Shown here in pieces: positions 9,159-17,806 of a stretch of 64,000 nt of DNA. Position 1 is the stretch's first letter; the number at the start of each line of letters is the position of its first letter. The notes below the pieces were generated by a model. The model saw only the letters and a list, made by a program, of their open reading frames with translations, ran no database searches and had not been told where the DNA came from. Made by a program: the position numbers and the translations under genes. The stretch comes from Methanococcoides alaskense (GTDB taxonomy: Archaea > Halobacteriota > Methanosarcinia > Methanosarcinales > Methanosarcinaceae). The stretch lies in contig NZ_JAVDQI010000008.1 of the NCBI RefSeq assembly GCF_031454185.1, positions 34,892 to 98,891 of the forward strand. Reading direction: 5' to 3'.

Positions 9159-9899
9159 TCATTTTACCTCGTTCATATCTGTTTTTGTAGACTCGTAATC
9201 GATTGGAGATGAATTGAATCCTTTGACTATCAGCCATACCGCAAAAACCATTTCTTGCAAGGCCAATGGAAAAGCTAAAAGGATCGAGGTCGTCGAGAAA
9301 GGACTGAAAAGGCCGAACATACCTAACAAGCCTGCTGTTAGCATCAACGGGACTCCAATAAGACCCCAGACTGATATAGACCGTGGAACGAGCTTTGATC
9401 GATATAATGAATAATTCAAGATCAGAGCAGTTAGGCTAAAAACAATCATGGATCCAATCAGATTGGTCCAATCGTGTACTGCTATCAATAAAGTGCCAAA
9501 AATTTGAAAATAGAAAACATCTGGAGATGCTGATTGTACATATTCCTGACTTAATGTCAATAGTGATAGGAGGCTGATCACACCAACAATAAACGGTATA
9601 GCCTCACATATCCTGGCTACAACATACCCAAGAGCTATACTTTCATTATGCTTTTTTAAGATGGGAAAGATCACAACTGCAATGCCAAGAAATGCACCGG
9701 CACAAATTAACTCAAGGACCGTTCCTATTATCACCTGGTTTTCATTTGCAGAAACATTAATAAGATAATCTGGGGCATTCAGAATAGATTCTAAGAAAAC
9801 AACACTTAGTATGCCCGCAACTGTCGAAGTTATGAACAATAATCCCACAATAATTGCGTTCTTTCTGTATGAATTCATTTTTTCATCATTTTCTTCCAT
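9159..9899 (-). CDS. DUF4386 family membrane protein, paralog 1
   Basis: A 246-residue protein with about six to seven hydrophobic segments. The hydrophilic start MEENDEKMNSYRK is followed by a membrane helix, and FPILKKHNESIALGYVVAR marks the DUF4386 family (function unknown). It is paralogous to the proteins at 11208-11942 and, more closely, 13100-13852: the first 15 residues are nearly the same, and so is the DNA upstream, including an inverted repeat just before the start. An in-frame ATG at the seventh codon (MNSYRK) is a possible alternative start. Confidence 0.85.
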   Translation of the reverse strand: MEENDEKMNSYRKNAIIVGLLFITSTVAGILSVVFLESILNAPDYLINVSANENQVIIGTVLELICAGAFLGIAVVIFPILKKHNESIALGYVVARICEAIPFIVGVISLLSLLTLSQEYVQSASPDVFYFQIFGTLLIAVHDWTNLIGSMIVFSLTALILNYSLYRSKLVPRSISVWGLIGVPLMLTAGLLGMFGLFSPFSTTSILLAFPLALQEMVFAVWLIVKGFNSSPIDYESTKTDMNEVK

Positions 9900-9901
9900 C
9901 T

Positions 9902-9985
9902 AACACCACATCCCCATAATAAAATGGGGATTATTGACTATTTAACATTTTTGGGTGTGTTCGGCTTTGTAGAAATCTAATGTTG
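9902..9985 (-). promoter_or_regulatory. Upstream element with inverted repeat, copy 1 (second copy 13855-13940)
   Basis: The DNA just upstream of the DUF4386 gene ending at 9899 contains ATCCCCATAATAAAATGGGGAT (CCCC/GGGG arms, AT-rich spacer), then a partly matching stretch ending in ctttgtagaaatc. Nearly the same DNA precedes the paralog ending at 13852. The arms lie between the presumed promoter and the start codon, so they could be an operator or a 5' UTR hairpin. The outer end resembles the terminal sequence of the MITE-like element at 15437. Confidence 0.5.
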
Positions 9986-9995
9986 TACTTCTTTT

Positions 9996-10150
9996 GGTTG
10001 CAAATCTCAAACTCATTGAATACGTGCCAGAATGGCTTTTTAAAAGCTTGACCATTGTGTACGTGATGGCCTATTTGCTGATCCCGCTAGCGTCCTGAGT
10101 AGCTGGCCTGCTTATCGAAAGTCTGCTGAAGATTGTTTTTGATATATGAT
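9996..10150 (+). pseudogene. Duplicated 3' fragment of the 6673-7671 membrane-protein gene
   Basis: The DNA from GGTTGCAAATCTCAAACTCA onward repeats 7518-7671 with point changes. It translates as VANLKLIEYVPEWLFKSLT and so on, with an in-frame TGA where the parent has a Trp codon (LIPLASW in the parent), and ends at the same stop region including the ATGATGATGGAT tail. There is no start or upstream part of the gene. It is a non-functional remnant of a partial duplication spanning about 2.5 kb. Confidence 0.8.
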
Positions 10151-10238
10151 GATGATGGATAAAACTCCCATACAATAAGTCACGTTCAACAAATATTAAG
10201 TATTCAAAACCTAATTTTACAAAGGGGAGTGATATTAA

Positions 10239-10505
10239 ATGGAAGAAAAAGATATAAAATTATTACGTGCCCAGGAACGAGTGAAGGAACTTAAAGGGTT
10301 CTACAACCATCTAATAATATACTCGGTGATCATGGCCATACTATTTTTTATTGACTATTCTGATGGAGGAAACTGGTGGGTTCACTGGCCGATCATTGGA
10401 TGGGGAATCTTTGTAGTGATACAAGGAATTGGTGTGAGCAAAATCGGTAAAGGTTGGGAAGATAAAAAGATTAAAGAGATTATGGAAAAAGAAGAAAAGA
10501 AATGA
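10239..10505 (+). CDS. 2TM domain-containing small membrane protein
   Basis: An 88-residue protein with a charged N-terminal helix (LRAQERVKELKGFYNH), two membrane helices (about 27-42 and 52-68), and a lysine-rich tail. This matches the 2TM domain family, in which the helix before the first membrane segment is conserved and which sometimes accompanies two-component or LytTR regulators; here it stands alone. The start ATG follows a strong AAAGGGGAGTGA site. A T-rich run after the stop probably ends the transcript. Confidence 0.85.
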   Translation: MEEKDIKLLRAQERVKELKGFYNHLIIYSVIMAILFFIDYSDGGNWWVHWPIIGWGIFVVIQGIGVSKIGKGWEDKKIKEIMEKEEKK

Positions 10506-10547
10506 ACTCCCCTTTCTTGCATTTCCTTTCTTTTTTGTTTATCTCCT

Positions 10548-11051
10548 TTAACGAAATCTCCCAGCTATTATCTCCGGCAGATCGTCACGATTAGCCTCAT
10601 CAACCGTCAGAACCTCGAACTCCTCCCTTATCCTCTGCGCCAGTGGATGCTTGCTCGATCTATGCAGCACAGCAAGTATCGGCCTGTCCGAATCAAGCAC
10701 TTCCTCCACGACCCGAACGAAGTTATCAGACTTCAACTCCATGGGGCCGACCTCATCTATAACCACAAAATCACAACTAAGGGCATCCCTGATCGCCTCT
10801 GCACCTATACTGTCAAGGTCTTCAAGGTTCACATGATATTTCCCCAGCTTCGGGCCAGTGCATTTGACATGGCTTAGGATACCTTTCCTGCCTGTATCTA
10901 TATCCTCTATCGAAAATCCCTGGCGTTTATCGTCCACAAGCATCTCTGCGGCCCGGATGCCACAGGCTTTTAGATCAAGTTTCTCCACAGCCCTTGCTAG
11001 TATCGTTGATTTCCCCACACCGGGCTTTCCTGTTACCGCTATTCGAAGCAT
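10548..11051 (-). CDS. Nucleoside-triphosphatase, THEP1 family
   Basis: A 167-residue P-loop NTPase of normal THEP1 length. Visible motifs are Walker A GKPGVGKST at residues 8-16, RxAEM near 33-37, and Walker B VVIDEVGPMEL near 96. Family members hydrolyse NTPs to NDPs in vitro; the cellular role is not settled. It is common in archaea as a single small gene. The 3' end is convergent with the 2TM gene, and the 5' side faces about 155 bp of noncoding DNA. Confidence 0.9.
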   Translation of the reverse strand: MLRIAVTGKPGVGKSTILARAVEKLDLKACGIRAAEMLVDDKRQGFSIEDIDTGRKGILSHVKCTGPKLGKYHVNLEDLDSIGAEAIRDALSCDFVVIDEVGPMELKSDNFVRVVEEVLDSDRPILAVLHRSSKHPLAQRIREEFEVLTVDEANRDDLPEIIAGRFR

Positions 11052-11207
11052 CTGGAATCTCTCCTATATGGAAAAGATGAGTTGAGTGGTATTAAGCTGA
11101 ATTGGTTTCGGTCTGTCTTATATTTTAGGTTTATTGATATGCGTTGTCGTGCAGATCTTGGCATATCTTCTTCTGTAATCCATTCATGTCGATGTTTTCT
11201 TTTTTAT

Positions 11208-11942
11208 TCAGGAAGCTTCTTCTATGTGGTTATCTCCTTGTTGGACATTTATCCCTTTAAACAAAAGCCATATACCAATTATTATTTCAAAAAGACCGCT
11301 CGGTGCCCAAAAAATGACTTGATTTATCGGCATCGTTGCGTATTCGGGTGCAAGAATATACATTAAGGCGTGAATGAAAATAAGCGCAAATGAAAAGATT
11401 CCAAAACTGGCTAATATCCTTGGTATATATTTCGATTTGAAAAACAAATAAGAAAATAGCATCATGTCCATGCCAAGAAATACCATGGGAATAGAATATA
11501 GTGCAGTATGTTCGTTGAGAAGAAATCCGACAGGGACCTGCAACTGCTCTGGTGTAAATACTGCTACATATACGTCTCCATTTAAAAACTGCAAAGCAAT
11601 AAAAGAGACAAGCACAATAGCAGCCGCCATAGTCGCTTCTACCAACTTCCAAAGAAGTGCAAGCAAAGCAAGGTTCTTGTTTACCGGTTTGAGTATAATA
11701 TAAAGAGCCAGGGCCAATACGATCAAGCCAGCAGACATGATCAGTTCGATAGTAATACCAATACGAAATAGCAACTGATTGGCCACAATATTATTGGCTG
11801 TAGCTATGACATTTTCTGCAACAATAAGTTTGGAGAGCACAAAGGTCCAGTTAAGGAAGGGAACTAATAAGCTAAATAGGAACATGAAACCTGCGACTCT
11901 TACAGCTTTACGTTGTGATGTATCGGTGATATTGTTTGTCAT
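11208..11942 (-). CDS. DUF4386 family membrane protein, paralog 2
   Basis: A 244-residue protein with seven or so hydrophobic segments and the same architecture as the other two DUF4386 genes, ending in IGIWLLFKGINV, the equivalent of IWLIFKGFNPV in the 13100 paralog. Its N-terminus (TSQRKAVRVAGFMFLFS) differs from the other two, and its upstream DNA lacks their inverted repeat, so it is the more distant member. Function unknown. A broken fourth copy lies immediately upstream at 11980-12060. Confidence 0.83.
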   Translation of the reverse strand: MTNNITDTSQRKAVRVAGFMFLFSLLVPFLNWTFVLSKLIVAENVIATANNIVANQLLFRIGITIELIMSAGLIVLALALYIILKPVNKNLALLALLWKLVEATMAAAIVLVSFIALQFLNGDVYVAVFTPEQLQVPVGFLLNEHTALYSIPMVFLGMDMMLFSYLFFKSKYIPRILASFGIFSFALIFIHALMYILAPEYATMPINQVIFWAPSGLFEIIIGIWLLFKGINVQQGDNHIEEAS

Positions 11943-11979
11943 TTCAATTCATCCTATTTTACTTTGATCTGGTTATTTT

Positions 11980-12060
11980 ATCTCGTTAATATCTGCTTTT
12001 TGCAGACCCGGAATCGATTGCAACTGGATTGAATCCTTTAACGATAATATTTAGTCCCTC
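11980..12060 (-). pseudogene. DUF4386 C-terminal stub
   Basis: On the minus strand the DNA reads IIVKGFNPVAIDSGSAK, then runs out of frame. An extra A in the AAAAA run would restore ADINEI, matching the end of the 13100-13852 protein (FKGFNPVAIDSATAKTDVDEI). Only the last 25 or so codons remain. This is the tail of a fourth DUF4386 copy, the rest of which appears to have been replaced by the CPBP gene. Confidence 0.7.
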
Positions 12061-12089
12061 CATCCTCTTTTTGCACAATTGATTACAGT

Positions 12090-12923
12090 TCATGTTGCCG
12101 TGTCCTGCGGCGGTTGTCGCACGAAAGTTTTTCCAAACCTCATGATCATGATAGCGGCAGGAATCCACAAGATGACGGCGTAGACCGCATACCACAGCGT
12201 CTCGTTCGCAGGCGAGATCATTAAGGGACTAAGGATAATCAAGAATCCGGTTGAGCTTGCATGTGTGAGCTGAGCGAACAATAGGCTCCCGGTGTTGGAA
12301 TAGATCCAGACCAAGAGAATCCTCATGGCCATCATGGCAACGAACCACATGGCGATAAAGCGGGGCAACCAATATACGCCGTATGTGCTAGCCTCCCACA
12401 AGTAGCCAACCATCGCGTGCCACGATCCGTGCAAAAGTGCCAGGTAGATCGTGGCGTGCCAAGTACCGAATTTCGTTTCCATCCTTGGGTAAGCGAATCC
12501 CATCCATCCGATTTCCTCAATGAAACCTGCAAGCAGGCCACCGAGGATGCCAAACGCAAAGAAGGTAGGAGCAAAATCCGGGGAAACAAAGGCAGTAAGC
12601 GTCCAGAGCACCCCGAGGATGAGTGCGGGAAAGATAAGGAGCGCCGCCGCGTACCAGCGTAGGCCAACCCGCCACTTAAGCATCCGCGAAAAGAGATTCC
12701 GAAGCCCTGTCTTGCCATCGACAAGATAGGTCATTGCGATTCCTGCAATCGAGGGTCCAGCCAGCATCAGCGACCCCATGCGCATCGCATCCTCGAAGTC
12801 CAGCAGCTCTCCGCGGAGAAACTTTGGTCCTCCAATCGCAAAACTACTACCCCAGGATATTAAGTAGGCCAAGACGAAGTAGCTGGTAACAGGATAGAGT
12901 TGCATCAGGGGCCTGATCTTCAT
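12090..12923 (-). CDS. CPBP family membrane protein (CAAX-protease-like), probable transfer
   Basis: A 277-residue protein with about eight membrane segments. It matches the CPBP/Abi family of intramembrane metalloproteases, with the di-glutamate motif EEIGWMGFAYP near residue 136, a histidine motif LLHGSWH near 163, and a third histidine in QLTHASSTG near 216. The usual motif 1 is EExxxR; here the Arg position holds Met, so catalytic activity is uncertain. The DNA is clearly richer in G and C than its neighbours, and the gene has displaced a DUF4386 copy, so I infer horizontal acquisition. The substrate is unknown. Confidence 0.85.
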   Translation of the reverse strand: MKIRPLMQLYPVTSYFVLAYLISWGSSFAIGGPKFLRGELLDFEDAMRMGSLMLAGPSIAGIAMTYLVDGKTGLRNLFSRMLKWRVGLRWYAAALLIFPALILGVLWTLTAFVSPDFAPTFFAFGILGGLLAGFIEEIGWMGFAYPRMETKFGTWHATIYLALLHGSWHAMVGYLWEASTYGVYWLPRFIAMWFVAMMAMRILLVWIYSNTGSLLFAQLTHASSTGFLIILSPLMISPANETLWYAVYAVILWIPAAIMIMRFGKTFVRQPPQDTAT

Positions 12924-13099
12924 AGTGTTTCCTCTTTCGGGGATTTTAAGGTGCCCATAAACACTTTCTTGCTACTTGTCATTTTAAGCCATAATATTTG
13001 AAAAAGCTTAGGCAGCCCAAAGGTAGTAAAAAGATAGAAGCCTTCTTTTTCATACACAATTGCTTTCATCAGCATTCCTCCAAATTTACTTTGATTTTG

Positions 13100-13852
13100 T
13101 CATGTTATCTCATCTACATCTGTTTTTGCAGTCGCGGAATCGATTGCAACTGGATTGAATCCTTTAAAAATAAGCCATATCGAGAGCATGATTTCAGCCA
13201 CAGCAATAGGAAGGGCAAAAATGAGCTCCAATCCCATTTCCGAAATTCCAGTAAACATGTCAATATTACCCAGCATAGAACCAGTTAACAAAGCTATAGC
13301 AGCAATAAAACCCCATGCCGATATAAATCGTGGAACGAGTTTTGATCGATACAATACAGAATAAAGCATCAAGGATCCTAAAACAAAAACGATATGATAG
13401 ATCAGTCCTTGTGTGCCGGCCCAATGATCTACTGACTGTATTGAGCTGCCTATGTATTGAAAATATGAAGCATCCACACTTCCTTTATTCAAATAATCCT
13501 GACTTAAATTAACCAGTAAAAGCTTACTGATATAAGCAACACTTAAGAGTGCAGCCTCAAACAATCTGAAACCGACATACCCCAGGGCTAAGGCTTCATT
13601 GTGTTTTTTTAAGATGGGAAACAAGAATACTGATAAGAGAACTACTGCAGGAACACCTGTAAACTCTAGCAGTATTCCAATTATCACAACTGTTTTGTTT
13701 GGATAAGCATTATCCAGATAATCCGGAGAATCCAGAATGGGTTTGTAAAGAGCTTCTCCAATAAAAAGCATAACAATCGCAAATATAAACAATACACCCA
13801 CAATAATTGCTGTCTTTCTGTATGAATTCATTTTTTCATCTTTTTCTTCCAT
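13100..13852 (-). CDS. DUF4386 family membrane protein, paralog 3
   Basis: A 250-residue protein, close paralog of the 9159-9899 gene: near-identical MEEKDEKMNSYRKTAIIVG start, FPILKKHNEALALGYVGFR signature, and similar membrane segments. The C-terminus IFKGFNPVAIDSATAK matches the stub at 11980-12060. The upstream DNA (13855-13940) is a second copy of the element at 9902-9985, so the two genes probably share regulation and arose by duplication of gene plus promoter. Function unknown. Confidence 0.85.
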   Translation of the reverse strand: MEEKDEKMNSYRKTAIIVGVLFIFAIVMLFIGEALYKPILDSPDYLDNAYPNKTVVIIGILLEFTGVPAVVLLSVFLFPILKKHNEALALGYVGFRLFEAALLSVAYISKLLLVNLSQDYLNKGSVDASYFQYIGSSIQSVDHWAGTQGLIYHIVFVLGSLMLYSVLYRSKLVPRFISAWGFIAAIALLTGSMLGNIDMFTGISEMGLELIFALPIAVAEIMLSIWLIFKGFNPVAIDSATAKTDVDEIT

Positions 13853-13854
13853 CT

Positions 13855-13940
13855 AACACCACATCCCCGTAATAAAATGGGGATGATTCACTATATAATA
13901 TTTTTGGATGTGTTTGACTTTGTAGAGATCCAGCTACTAT
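13855..13940 (-). promoter_or_regulatory. Upstream element with inverted repeat, copy 2
   Basis: This contains ATCCCCGTAATAAAATGGGGAT, arms ATCCCC/GGGGAT, directly before the start region of the paralog 3 gene. It matches 9902-9985 over most of its length. It is either a shared operator or a shared 5' leader hairpin, conserved through the duplication. Confidence 0.5.
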
Positions 13941-14069
13941 AAAATGTCAGGACATCTTTATGAGAGGTTTTACGAACGGATATATTAGATTCGTAGTATA
14001 CTATCTTAAGAATGTTACGCTGTCCTTAAATAGAAAGAATAAGATACTTTAAATGGGGAGGTAATAAAT

Positions 14070-14255
14070 ATGACATATAAATTAGCATGTGCAGATGTAG
14101 GGGTCGCTTGTCCTTTTGTTGCTGAAGGAGAAACCATGGATGAAATGATGGAAGCTGCTGTAAAGCACGTCAAAGCAGAACATGGTTATACCGATGAACA
14201 AATAAATGATCCTGCAACTCAAAAAGAAATTAAAGCAGCAATCAAACAAGAATAA
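14070..14255 (+). CDS. DUF1059 domain small protein
   Basis: A 61-residue protein with the DUF1059 pattern: C-x5-C near the N-terminus (LACADVGVACPF), then a helix with EAAVKHVKAEHGY and a negatively charged tail. Similar small proteins are widespread in bacteria and archaea, and their function is unknown; the Cys/His placement suggests metal binding. The start ATG follows GGGGAGGT, a strong binding site. Confidence 0.85.
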   Translation: MTYKLACADVGVACPFVAEGETMDEMMEAAVKHVKAEHGYTDEQINDPATQKEIKAAIKQE

Positions 14256-14277
14256 CATCAAATGTTGTAAAGCGGGG

Positions 14278-14325
14278 TGACTTGCTCATAACAGGTAAGT
14301 CATTTCCGAATACAAATCGTTTTTA
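14278..14325 (+). terminator. Possible hairpin terminator after the DUF1059 gene
   Basis: TGACTTGC at 14278-14285 pairs with GGTAAGTCA at 14294-14302, and a TTTTT run follows at about 14321. The placement 25 bp after the stop codon supports termination. The remaining DNA to 14608 is AT-rich, with no gene seen, and leads to the AAGGGGAAAC binding site of the next gene. Confidence 0.4.
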
Positions 14326-14608
14326 ATTCAACTTTCCATTTTATACTCTTTCACTACCCTACACTTATTAGATTCATCAATAACCAATCAAATGAAGTAA
14401 ACAATACAGATCGTTTGAGTAACTTCTTTTTTCCGTTATTTAATTAAAAAAGCCTGTGGCAACAGAGGGGATTTATTCGTTTTAAATTATTGTGTTAGAA
14501 TAAAATTGAAAGTAGGTTTTCTACAGGGCCCAAATAATAAGAAAATCAAAAAATTTTAATACTTTAATTATCAAAATTGGGTATACATTAAATGAAGGGG
14601 AAACAAAA

Positions 14609-15409
14609 ATGGAAAGAGATCATAGAATTACAATGATCAAGATCATCGTACTAGTAACTTTTTTGGCAATGGCTATTATCAATGCACTGGCTAATATTCT
14701 CCCTATCAATGGGATCACCACTGGTCAAATTTCAGAATCCTACCCTAATCTTTTTGCTCCGGCGGGACTGAAGTTTGCAATTTGGGGACTCATATATCTG
14801 TTATTGGCGGGGTATACACTGTACCTGCTTGGCATTTTTCAAGGCAACACAAATACTGTTAAGACCGAGCTATTACGTAAAACTGGAATACTATTTTCAA
14901 TTTCTTCCATTGCCAATGCAACCTGGATATTCTCATGGCACTATCAGCTAATCCCACTATCTATGTTACTGATGGTTGTGATCCTTGTTTGCCTTATTTT
15001 GATAAATCAGACGACAAACAATGAACAGCTCTCTAAAAAAGAATATTTTTTTATAAGACTTCCATTTAGCGTGTACTTTGGATGGATTACAGTGGCAACC
15101 ATTGCTAATGCTACTGTACTTCTTGTCAGTTTAGGCTGGAAAGGGTTTGGTTTAACTGAGGCAAACTGGGCTGTTATAATGATCTTTGTTGGACTCATTA
15201 TTGGAGTTGCAACAATGCTAAAGAACAGAGATATTGCATACGGACTTGTCATTGTTTGGGCTTATGCAGGAATATTACTAAAGCACATGTCACCTGAAGG
15301 ATTTGGATACCAATATCCCGCAGTTATCACTATCACGACTGTTTGTATCTTTTTATTAGCTCTTACCGAGGTATATCTTTTAATTTCAAAACGGAAAAAG
15401 ATAATTTGA
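14609..15409 (+). CDS. TspO/MBR-related membrane protein
   Basis: A 266-residue protein with seven to eight hydrophobic segments. It resembles the tryptophan-rich sensory protein (TspO/MBR) group, especially the longer archaeal form that begins NALANILPINGITTG and has FAPAGLKFAIWGLIYLLLAGYTLY, followed by a conserved ATWIFSWHYQ. TspO proteins bind porphyrins and other ligands, but this long form has no established role. The start is ATG after AGGGGAAAC. It is single, with an MITE-like element 28 bp downstream. Confidence 0.75.
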   Translation: MERDHRITMIKIIVLVTFLAMAIINALANILPINGITTGQISESYPNLFAPAGLKFAIWGLIYLLLAGYTLYLLGIFQGNTNTVKTELLRKTGILFSISSIANATWIFSWHYQLIPLSMLLMVVILVCLILINQTTNNEQLSKKEYFFIRLPFSVYFGWITVATIANATVLLVSLGWKGFGLTEANWAVIMIFVGLIIGVATMLKNRDIAYGLVIVWAYAGILLKHMSPEGFGYQYPAVITITTVCIFLLALTEVYLLISKRKKII

Positions 15410-15436
15410 AATATATGTACAAAATAAAAAATAATA

Positions 15437-15562
15437 GGCTCTGTAGAAATCACCTAAATTCAAGGACAATGAAAAATAGTATATTATTTAAAAAGTTGTC
15501 AATGGTAGAATTAGGTAAATAGAACAAAAAGAAACTGATTTTGATAGTTAATCTACAGAACC
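15437..15562. mobile_element. MITE-like element with terminal inverted repeats
   Basis: A 126-bp element bounded by GGCTCTGTAGAAAT at the left and its near inverse ATTAATCTACAGAACC-like sequence (ATCTACAGAACC) at the right. The interior is AT-rich with no reading frame. No clear target duplication is seen. The right end lies 17 bases before the truncated reading frame at 15580, so insertion probably removed or displaced the front of that gene. A parent transposase is not present in the window. Confidence 0.6.
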
Positions 15563-15579
15563 GCTCTTTATACTTATGA

Positions 15580-16089
15580 AAATGGAAAGACCAAATCAAG
15601 CCGTTCAACTTCTATCATGTTAGGTTTCAGGTTACTGAAGAAGATGGTAAGGCAGTCAAGCCTTTATCTCCTTTCTCAAATGATCTTCAGATTATTGTTT
15701 ATGAACCGTTTATTGATTATGCAACTGGAATAATCAAAGAAGGATCTCATTATTTCAAGTCATTGAGCAGGACAATTATGCAGTATATGGAACATCCAGA
15801 GCACAAGTTCGATGGTGATACTGGAATTCATGAAAGAGAACATGTTCATGCTGATGGTGTTGTTTACATTGGAAAAGAAGCTAACAATATTGATGAACAG
15901 GAATTGGATGTGAAACAGGCTCAGGTATTTGTTGATGAGAAGTTAGTCTATGATTTTACCCTGAATTTCACTCCTGATGCAGCAAGAGATATTGGAATTA
16001 AACATAGGAGTGCTTTGGCTTATTTGAAGAAAAAAGCAAAAGGAGGCAATTTGAACTTTAAGTCAAGGAATGTTAAGAGGATAATGTAA
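15580..16089 (+). pseudogene. 5'-truncated copy of an unknown HTH-tailed gene
   Basis: An open frame of 169 codons follows a TGA at 15577 and has no start before the ATG-less stretch KWKDQIKPFNFY. It matches the gene remnant at 60282-61034 nearly throughout: PLSPFSND, FIDYATG, SRTI-QY, HKFDG, YIGKEANNIDEQELDVK, then a tail IGIKHRSALAYLKKKAK resembling the helix-turn-helix seen at the end of archaeal Cas1 proteins. About 75 upstream codons present in the other copy are missing here, cut at the MITE-like element. The family is unknown to me. An internal start (TTG at 15763) could still give a 108-residue product. Confidence 0.65.
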
Positions 16090-16204
16090 ACACTACAATA
16101 GAACTATAGACCATTTTGAATAAACCTAAAGGAAATTAATATATTTGAAGCTTCATCGTTATTTAGTGAAAAACGTTGTATTGCAGTAAATCCGGCTAAC
16201 CACA

Positions 16205-16232
16205 AAGAAGGGCCTTATTAGGCACTTTCTTA
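16205..16232 (-). terminator. Possible hairpin at the end of modA
   Basis: AAGAAGGGCC near 16206 pairs imperfectly with GGCACTTTCTT ending near 16231. The arm overlaps the modA stop codon. It lacks a long T run on the minus strand, so it is only a weak terminator candidate. Confidence 0.3.
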
Positions 16233-17030
16233 ATCATGTTTTGGAATTGTGAAACCGTACTGCTGCAATATTGAGCTACCTTTTTCTCCCGTAACAAAAT
16301 CGACGAACCTCTGAGACTCTTTCTGGTGTTGGGTTGATGTAACTACAGCTATGGGATAATGAATAGTTTCACTCATCGGTACAGAAGTTATCAATTCTAT
16401 GGCATCTGGTTTTGCAATCTTGACATCTGTCATGAAGACAAATCCGGCATCAACTTCTCCTCTCTCTACATGAACCATTGCGTTTTTTACTGTGTCACCT
16501 ATTATCATCTTATTTTGCACGCTATTCCATAGGCCTTTTTCAATCAGCGATTGCTTTGCATATTTACCCACTGTTGAAGCCTCTGTATCTGTGAACGCTA
16601 TCCTTTTTACTTCAGTCTTTGAAAGGTCCCCCATTGTTGTTAGGTTGAGGACATTACCTTTTGGAACTATTATTACAAGGTAGCTACCTGCAAAGTTTTT
16701 CCGGGAATCGTTGTAAACGAATCCATCAGAAGCCAGAATATCCATTTGAACTCTATCTGCTGGAGCATACACATCTATAGGTGCCCCTCCTTCAATTTGC
16801 ATCCTTAGAGAACCAGCATTTGCAAAGTTCATTATGACATCTAGATCAGGATTTTCAGCCTCAAACTCTTCTTCCATATCTGTGAAAACTTCAGTCAACA
16901 CCGCTGATGCAGATATGATGATGGAGGTAGGTGTATGTTCGTCATTATTCGAATTAATTAAGAAAGCCGAAAGAAATATGACAATGATGATTGCTGTGGC
17001 AACCATTAATGTTTGATTTCTTTTATTCAT
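16230..17030 (-). CDS. modA: Molybdate/tungstate-type ABC transporter substrate-binding protein
   Basis: A 266-residue protein with an N-terminal membrane or signal segment (VATAIIIVIFLSAFLI) and a ModA-type periplasmic binding domain: SIIISASAVLTEVF (oxyanion-binding serines), NFANAGSLRMQIEGGAPIDV, APADRVQMD and VERGEVDAGFVFMTD. In the family it captures molybdate or tungstate outside the membrane for a ModBC transporter. No permease or ATPase gene is present in the window, so it is an orphan here. The ATG at 17030 is preferred over 17045 because AAGGTG sits six bases upstream of it. Confidence 0.85.
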   Translation of the reverse strand: MNKRNQTLMVATAIIIVIFLSAFLINSNNDEHTPTSIIISASAVLTEVFTDMEEEFEAENPDLDVIMNFANAGSLRMQIEGGAPIDVYAPADRVQMDILASDGFVYNDSRKNFAGSYLVIIVPKGNVLNLTTMGDLSKTEVKRIAFTDTEASTVGKYAKQSLIEKGLWNSVQNKMIIGDTVKNAMVHVERGEVDAGFVFMTDVKIAKPDAIELITSVPMSETIHYPIAVVTSTQHQKESQRFVDFVTGEKGSSILQQYGFTIPKHD

Positions 17031-17330
17031 AAAAAGCACCTTCATTTCATATACTTATAGCATAGGGATTAAAATTTTATTCATCAGACTCCATACTTTA
17101 TTTCTATAAATGATATCAATAGCGTTATGTTCAACTGAACCGAACGATAATTGGTAACTATGCAGTAGTATATAAAATTTTTGAATTGTATCTATAATTA
17201 TATAAAATTCAGAGGCTCCTTTAATGTAACTTATATGAATATATATGGAAGTTACTAGACAAACTAGAAAATGAGTAGAATATCAAATATTCATAAAGTT
17301 ATAATTGTTAATCTAGCGTACAAAAAATAC

Positions 17331-17663
17331 GAGTTACCTATTACCCCGAATGATTGTGCGAGGGATAAGATTCCAACTCGAAGAATTATTAATGATCTAT
17401 AATTAGAACCTACACATTTCCGATCATAATTCTCCACCCTCGCAAATCGTTTTAATACTAAAATTTCTCATCAACCCATAACTTATAATGACAAAATCTT
17501 TTTCGAGTAAGATATTATGTCAAACCAGATATCAGTCTCGATGATATTATGTTATCTTAATATGGTTGTGAGCCAATATATAGGCTCATTCAACCACTTT
17601 AAATATGGGGTATATTTTGTGTCGGACTGCATCCGTACGATTCTCTATGGGTCTCTAAATCAC
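17331..17663. repeat. Dispersed intergenic repeat, copy A
   Basis: From about 17334 there is a degenerate CCCCG/CGAGGG palindrome. From 17428 the sequence ATTCTCCACCCTCGCAAATC is followed by a long conserved tract containing cttttt-cgagtaagat, the small hairpin TGAGCC/GGCTCA (about 17571-17590), and tctctatgggtctctaaatc. The same tract occurs at 20997-21176 and 24582-24837. Read on the minus strand, the first part looks like a promoter and binding site (TATTAAAAC, then GAGGGTGGAG, then ATG), without any following gene. Confidence 0.65.
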
Positions 17664-17806
17664 TCAGACAATGGTTTGTTGAAGTCGTAGGGTCATAAGT
17701 CATTATCATATGTAGTAACCACTCCCACGTACTGATTTTTCGAAGAAGTATAATTTATAGACATCTCAGTAAATGTGTATTATATTTTGTAAGTAAGGTA
17801 CATTTA

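Noticed and set aside
12417..12729. Overlapping plus-strand frames inside the CPBP gene
   Set aside because: Antisense shadows produced by the higher GC content of that gene.
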